Positions 58,811 to 62,670 of a DNA stretch of 62,670 nt are shown in pieces; position 1 is the first letter of the stretch; each line of letters begins with the position of its first letter. The notes beneath the pieces are model-generated. The model was not told the DNA's origin, ran no database searches, and saw only the letters and a program-made list of their open reading frames with translations. The DNA comes from DASQWP01 sp050697555 (GTDB lineage: Bacteria; Actinomycetota; Thermoleophilia; Gaiellales; Gaiellaceae). The stretch is taken from assembly GCA_050697555.1 (NCBI GenBank), contig JBOHAD010000007.1:1-62670 (forward strand), read 5' to 3'. The position numbers and the translations under genes were made by a program.

Positions 58811-60466
58811 ATGCCGGGCACGACCCGCGTCATTCCGCTCGGCGGCCTGGGCGAGGTCGGCAAGAACATGACCGTCGTCGAGTGCGACGAGGGCCTCGTC
58901 GTCGTGGACGCAGGGCTCTCCTTCCCGCGCGACGAGCACCTCGGGGTCGATCTCGTCCTCCCGGACTTCACGTACCTCCGGGAGAACCGGGGAGAGATCC
59001 GCGCCCTGGTGCTCACCCACGGACACGAGGACCACGTCGGCGCGCTGCCGTACCTCCTCCGCGAGGTCGACGTCCCGGAGGTCTGGGCGACGCGCCTCAC
59101 GCTCGGCCTCGTCAAGTCGAAGCTGGACGAGCACGGCCTCCTCCGAGCGGCGGAGCTGATCGAGATCGAGCCCGAGGCGGGCGCGGCGCAGGTGGGCCCG
59201 TATCGGGCGGAGTTCGTGCGCATGGCGCACTCGATCCCGGACGCCGTCGCCATCTCCTTCGAGACCCCGGGCGGGCGCGTCGTGGTCACGGGCGACTACA
59301 AGATCGACCACACGCCCGTGGACGGGTTCCGCACGGACCTCGGAAAGCTCGCAGACCTCGGCAACCGCGGCGTCGACCTCCTCCTCGGCGACTCGACGAA
59401 CGCCGAGCGCCCAGGCGTCACCGAGTCGGAGCGCACGGTCGGCGAGGTGTTCCGCCACCTCATCCCCCAGCGCCAGGGACGAGTCCTCATCGCGTCCTTC
59501 GCCTCGAACGTGCATCGTGTCCAGCAGGCGATCGACGTCGCGCTCGACGCCGGACGCAAGGTCTGCCTGATCGGGCGCTCACTGCGGAAGAACGTCAACA
59601 TCGGCCGCAACCTCGGCTACGTCGACGTCCCGGACGACATCCTCGTCAGGCCGGACGAGCTCGAAGGTCTCCGTCCGGAGGAGACGATGATCCTCTGCAC
59701 GGGAAGCCAGGGCGAGCCCATGTCCGCTCTGACGCGGATGGCGTACCACGACCATCCGCACGTCTCCATCGAGCCGGGCGACACCGTGATCATCTCGGCG
59801 AAGCCCGTGCCGGGGAACGAGCTCCGCGTGCACGACACGATCAACCGGCTCGCCAAGTCCGGGGCGGAGGTGCTTCACCAGGAGATCGCGCCCGTGCACG
59901 TCTCCGGGCACGGGAACGCCGAGGAGATTCGTACGGTGCTCGCGCTCTTGCGGCCGCGGAACGTCATGCCCGTGCACGGCGAGTTTCGGATGCTCGCGGC
60001 CCAGCGGCGGCTCGCCGTCGACGCAGGCGTCTCGGCGGATCGGATCGTCCTCGCCGAGAACGGAACGGTCGTGGAGCTCGCCGGCGGAGCCGCCCGCATC
60101 GTCGATCAGATGGACACGGGGAGCACGTTCGTGGACGGACTCGGGGTCGGGGACGTCCGCGATGTGGCCCTGCGCGACCGTCGTCACCTCTCGGAGGACG
60201 GCGTTCTCATCGTCGTCGTCACGTTGGGAGGGCGGAACGGACGCGTGCTCGGGGCGCCCGAGGTGATCGCGCGCGGCTTCGCCGACTCGGGGCCGCTGCT
60301 CGACGAGGCCCGTCAGGAGGCTGAGCGCACGCTCGCCGCCTGTCTCGCCGAGGACGTCTCCGAGCTGAAGCTCCTCCAGCAGCACATCCACGACAACGTG
60401 GGCCAGCTCATCGCCGACCGGACGGGCCGGCGGCCGATGATCCTCCCCGTGGTCGTGGAGGTGTAG
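58811..60466 (+). CDS. rnj: Ribonuclease J
   Basis: 551 aa. The metallo-beta-lactamase motif H70-G-H72-E-D74-H75, the beta-CASP block GDSTNAERPG, the TGSQGEPM loop and HVSGHGN, then a C-terminal domain, define RNase J. It has endonuclease and 5'-3' exonuclease activity in RNA turnover and rRNA processing. The ATG is 4 nt after the dapA stop without a Shine-Dalgarno, so re-initiation is likely. Its end lies upstream of a gene with no normal start codon. Confidence 0.95.
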   Translation: MPGTTRVIPLGGLGEVGKNMTVVECDEGLVVVDAGLSFPRDEHLGVDLVLPDFTYLRENRGEIRALVLTHGHEDHVGALPYLLREVDVPEVWATRLTLGLVKSKLDEHGLLRAAELIEIEPEAGAAQVGPYRAEFVRMAHSIPDAVAISFETPGGRVVVTGDYKIDHTPVDGFRTDLGKLADLGNRGVDLLLGDSTNAERPGVTESERTVGEVFRHLIPQRQGRVLIASFASNVHRVQQAIDVALDAGRKVCLIGRSLRKNVNIGRNLGYVDVPDDILVRPDELEGLRPEETMILCTGSQGEPMSALTRMAYHDHPHVSIEPGDTVIISAKPVPGNELRVHDTINRLAKSGAEVLHQEIAPVHVSGHGNAEEIRTVLALLRPRNVMPVHGEFRMLAAQRRLAVDAGVSADRIVLAENGTVVELAGGAARIVDQMDTGSTFVDGLGVGDVRDVALRDRRHLSEDGVLIVVVTLGGRNGRVLGAPEVIARGFADSGPLLDEARQEAERTLAACLAEDVSELKLLQQHIHDNVGQLIADRTGRRPMILPVVVEV

Positions 60467-60503
60467 CGCAGCGGCCGCCGGCGCCGAAAGCAAGAGAACG
60501 GTC

Positions 60504-61394
60504 CTGGCGGCACTCGCCGCGAACGGGATCATCACCGTGGCGAAGCTGACAGGCGGCTTCCTGACGGGCTCGAGCGCGCTCTTCGCCGAGGCGGCGCACT
60601 CGGCCGCGGACACGACGAATCAGGGGCTCCTGCTCATGTCGCTCTCGCTCGGGCGCCGAAAGCCGGACGAGACGCACCCCTTCGGACACGGAAAAGAGAG
60701 GTTCTTCTGGGCGTTCACAGCCTCGGTGATGATGTTCGTGGCCGGCGCGGTCTTCGCCGTCGCGCTCGGGATCGTCACGCTCCTCGGGGAGGAGCACGAG
60801 GCGAAGAGCGCCCTCGTCGCCTACGTGATCCTCGGACTCTCGCTCGTCATCGAGAGCTACGCGCTCTACCGCGCGGTAAGCCAGGCGCGCGGCACCGCGA
60901 GGCGCCGGGGACAGCCGTTCCTGCGCTTCGTCCACGAGACCAAGGATGCAACGCTCAGGGTCGTGCTCTTCGAGGACGCGGCGGCCGTCCTCGGAGTCGT
61001 CATCGCGCTCGTCGGCGTCGGCCTCACGCAGGCGACGGGAAACGCCGCCTGGGACGCGATGGCCTCGATCGGCATCGGCGTCGTTCTCGTCGGCGTGGCT
61101 CTCGAGCTGGGTCGTGACATCCGCGGACTCCTCGTCGGCGAGGCGGCGCACCCCGACGACCGCAGGCGCCTCCGCGAGGCGATCGCCTCGCACCCGGAGA
61201 TCCGGGAGCTGGTCGACCTGCGGACCATGCAGCTCGGTCCTGAATCGCTCCTCGTCACGGCCCGGGTCGCCCTCGAGCACGACCTCATGGCGCACGAGAT
61301 CGAACGGGTCGCGGACGAGGTCGACGCGAGCCTGCGGCGTGCTGTGCCCGCGGTGAGAGAGGTCTTCCTCGACCCAACGCCTGCGAGCAGCTAA
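60504..61394 (+). CDS. Cation diffusion facilitator transporter (start uncertain)
   Basis: 296 aa from CTG 60504, or 285 aa from the first canonical start GTG 60537. Conserved sequence KRTVLAALAANGIITVAKLTGGFLTGSS begins before any ATG/GTG/TTG; the frame is open only back to 60441. Four N-terminal plus two further membrane helices carry the metal motif H32-x3-D36 (AEAAHSAADTTNQ) and a FEDAAAVLG in helix 5, followed by a cytoplasmic domain. CDF proteins export Zn2+, Mn2+ or Fe2+ against protons. It converges on the enolase-type gene with a CTAA overlap. Confidence 0.88.
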   Translation: MAALAANGIITVAKLTGGFLTGSSALFAEAAHSAADTTNQGLLLMSLSLGRRKPDETHPFGHGKERFFWAFTASVMMFVAGAVFAVALGIVTLLGEEHEAKSALVAYVILGLSLVIESYALYRAVSQARGTARRRGQPFLRFVHETKDATLRVVLFEDAAAVLGVVIALVGVGLTQATGNAAWDAMASIGIGVVLVGVALELGRDIRGLLVGEAAHPDDRRRLREAIASHPEIRELVDLRTMQLGPESLLVTARVALEHDLMAHEIERVADEVDASLRRAVPAVREVFLDPTPASS

Positions 61395-62449
61395 GCCGGC
61401 TCCGCCCAGCGGAACCCGAGCTCCGACGGCTGCGGCTCGAGCGGGCTCCGGGGCAGGCCGGGCGGCGGCTTCTCGTTGTTGAAGCCGCCCGGCGCGACGT
61501 CGTTGGGCTCGTCCGGGTGGAAGAGCGAGGCGAGGTACTGGATCTGCCCGCGGCCCGGCCCGAGCTCGAACTGGCCGCCGCCGTAGGCGCGGATGCCGTT
61601 CTCCCCGGCGTAGTCGTAGGCGTCGAGGAGATTGCGCAGGCTCCCGAACCGCGAGGGCTTGAAGTTCAGCATGCGCGGGGCGAACGGGAGGCCCTTGATG
61701 TCGGCGACCGAGTGGATGGGGGCGTCCCACGTGATGCGGTGGCGGTGCGGCTCGAGCACGGGACCGGTCTCCTCGTTGAGATCCGGGTCCTCGAGCCAGG
61801 CGTCCGGGAAGGCGGTCGCCACTCGGGCGTAGAGGAGAGGATCGCCGGGCTGATCGACCGGCGTCCCCTTGTACGCGCCCTTGAAGTCGACCGAGTCGAC
61901 CGCCTCGGTCGCCACGAGCTCGGAGACGACCGTCTCGTTCCAAGAGAGCGTGGGGTCGAGCTTGAAGCGCATGCCCGGGTAGAGCTCGCGAATGTGCCGG
62001 ATCGGCTCCGTCGAGGGCGGGTCCCCGAGGCGCAGCGAGACGACGTAGCGAACGGGCCGCGGCGTCTTCCCGAGCGCCCGTACGAGAGAGCGGCCCGCCT
62101 GGCGGAGCGCGAGGTCGAGCGCCGCGCTCTCGAACGCCCAGCGACGGTAGTCGCGGAACTGCTCGAGCGCCGGCCCCGAGGGCCAGAGGCTGAGGCGGTC
62201 GAGGAGCTGGGAGAAGCCATCGAGCGTGTGGCTCCCCGCAAGCGGCAGCGTCGTGCCCTCCCGCTGGAGGGCCTCCTGGTCGTCCCCGTCGTACGTGACG
62301 TCCTCGCCGACGCCCTCGTGGCCCCCACCGCGGAGGCGCACGACGGTCGTCCGCCGCGTGAACTGGCTCGAGACGTCGGCACCGAGCCCTTCGAGCTCGT
62401 AGGACTCGATCTCCAGCGGCAGGCCCGCGATGCGGTCGTAGGTGGCCAT
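61391..62449 (-). CDS. Enolase-superfamily protein of unknown specificity
   Basis: 352 aa from ATG 62449. The barrel residues can be placed: K163 (MRFKLDP), D188 (SVDFKG), E220 (WLEDPD), D242 (TWDAP) and K264 (NFKP). That is the lysine, three metal ligands and second lysine of the superfamily. The protein is divergent from dgcA, and the C-terminal region GGGQFELGPGRGQIQYLASLFHPDEPNDVAP is unlike known racemases and dehydratases. The substrate is unknown. A longer frame extends upstream but is not supported. Confidence 0.8.
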   Translation of the reverse strand: MATYDRIAGLPLEIESYELEGLGADVSSQFTRRTTVVRLRGGGHEGVGEDVTYDGDDQEALQREGTTLPLAGSHTLDGFSQLLDRLSLWPSGPALEQFRDYRRWAFESAALDLALRQAGRSLVRALGKTPRPVRYVVSLRLGDPPSTEPIRHIRELYPGMRFKLDPTLSWNETVVSELVATEAVDSVDFKGAYKGTPVDQPGDPLLYARVATAFPDAWLEDPDLNEETGPVLEPHRHRITWDAPIHSVADIKGLPFAPRMLNFKPSRFGSLRNLLDAYDYAGENGIRAYGGGQFELGPGRGQIQYLASLFHPDEPNDVAPGGFNNEKPPPGLPRSPLEPQPSELGFRWAEPA

Positions 62450-62501
62450 CTCCGAGCGGAACGCTACGTCCTTTCCCGAAGTTCGTGTATCAGTAGAGAG
62501 A

Positions 62502-62670
62502 GTGCACGAGGCAAATGGACACGGCTGGGCGGCTCTGGTGCGCACGTACGGCGTCTCCGAGGCGACGACCGCGCGGCTCATCCGCTCGCTGACCGCGAGC
62601 GAGGTCGCCGCGCTCGCCTTCTGCCGCCTGCTCGAGCGCTGGGCGCGCGGCGAGCCCGAGCCGTGCACGG
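62502..62670 (+). CDS. N-terminal part of an unidentified protein (partial)
   Basis: A frame opens with GTG 62502 and runs to the window edge for 56 codons with high GC3 (HGWAALVRTYGVSEATTARLIRSLTASEVAALAFCRLLERWARG). A -10-like TATCAG ends 8 nt upstream. The composition resembles an alpha-helical DNA-binding or regulatory domain, but nothing is recognised. It is divergent from the enolase-type gene. Confidence 0.4.
   Translation, partial: MHEANGHGWAALVRTYGVSEATTARLIRSLTASEVAALAFCRLLERWARGEPEPCT

Overview
The window is a high-GC (roughly 70%) bacterial chromosome segment of housekeeping genes. Actinomycetota, probably a deep-branching class such as Thermoleophilia, is inferred from an actinobacterial integration host factor (mihF), an Actino-pnp-like leader, a Rel–RecJ pair, the infB/pnp/dapA gene orders and widespread leaderless promoters. 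No phage, plasmid, IS or CRISPR was seen; one tRNA gene (Arg, anticodon CCG) is present.

Layout. (1) 1–12 kb: recJ, rel, a coiled-coil protein, a repeat-rich surface protein, a GAF/fRMsr-like protein, a hotdog thioesterase and a large secreted M14 carboxypeptidase, then on the minus strand phosphohexomutase, HIT and CorA. (2) 13–23 kb: ankyrin protein, tRNA-Arg, a dgcA–dgcN pair with two M29 aminopeptidases and a phosphodiesterase, LysM protein, RNase Z, DUF2007, methyltransferase, a frameshifted DsrE-like gene, DUF1059 and a BTAD regulator. (3) 23–34 kb: the pyrimidine run pyrR-pyrB-pyrC-carA-carB-pyrK-pyrD, followed by mihF-gmk-rpoZ-coaBC. (4) 34–40 kb: MoxR–DUF58–transglutaminase, nucleotidyltransferase, TPR, dtd. 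(5) 40–52.6 kb: the translation/RNA block rimP-nusA-ylxR-infB-DUF503-rbfA-nrnA-truB-ribF-rpsO-pnp, broken by a minus-strand ggt. (6) 52.6–62.7 kb: membrane protein, EamA transporter, GGR-type reductase, M16 peptidase, dapB, dapA, rnj, CDF transporter, an enolase-superfamily protein and a cut-off gene.

Regulatory style. Most heads of transcription units have a TANNNT -10 box ending 6–10 nt before the start codon, so the mRNA would begin at or near the start codon. Two of these promoters are back-to-back with overlapping -10 boxes. Inside operons, genes are joined by 4-nt NTGA overlaps. In three of these (gmk, dtd and a phosphodiesterase) the only start that fits the protein family is CTG. A PyrR-binding loop covers the pyrR ribosome binding site, an attenuator-like hairpin pair sits before rimP, and a long hairpin precedes pnp. 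Palindromic REP-like repeats sit in four places, two of them inside genes.

Functions are inferred from motifs read in the translations; no database search was run.
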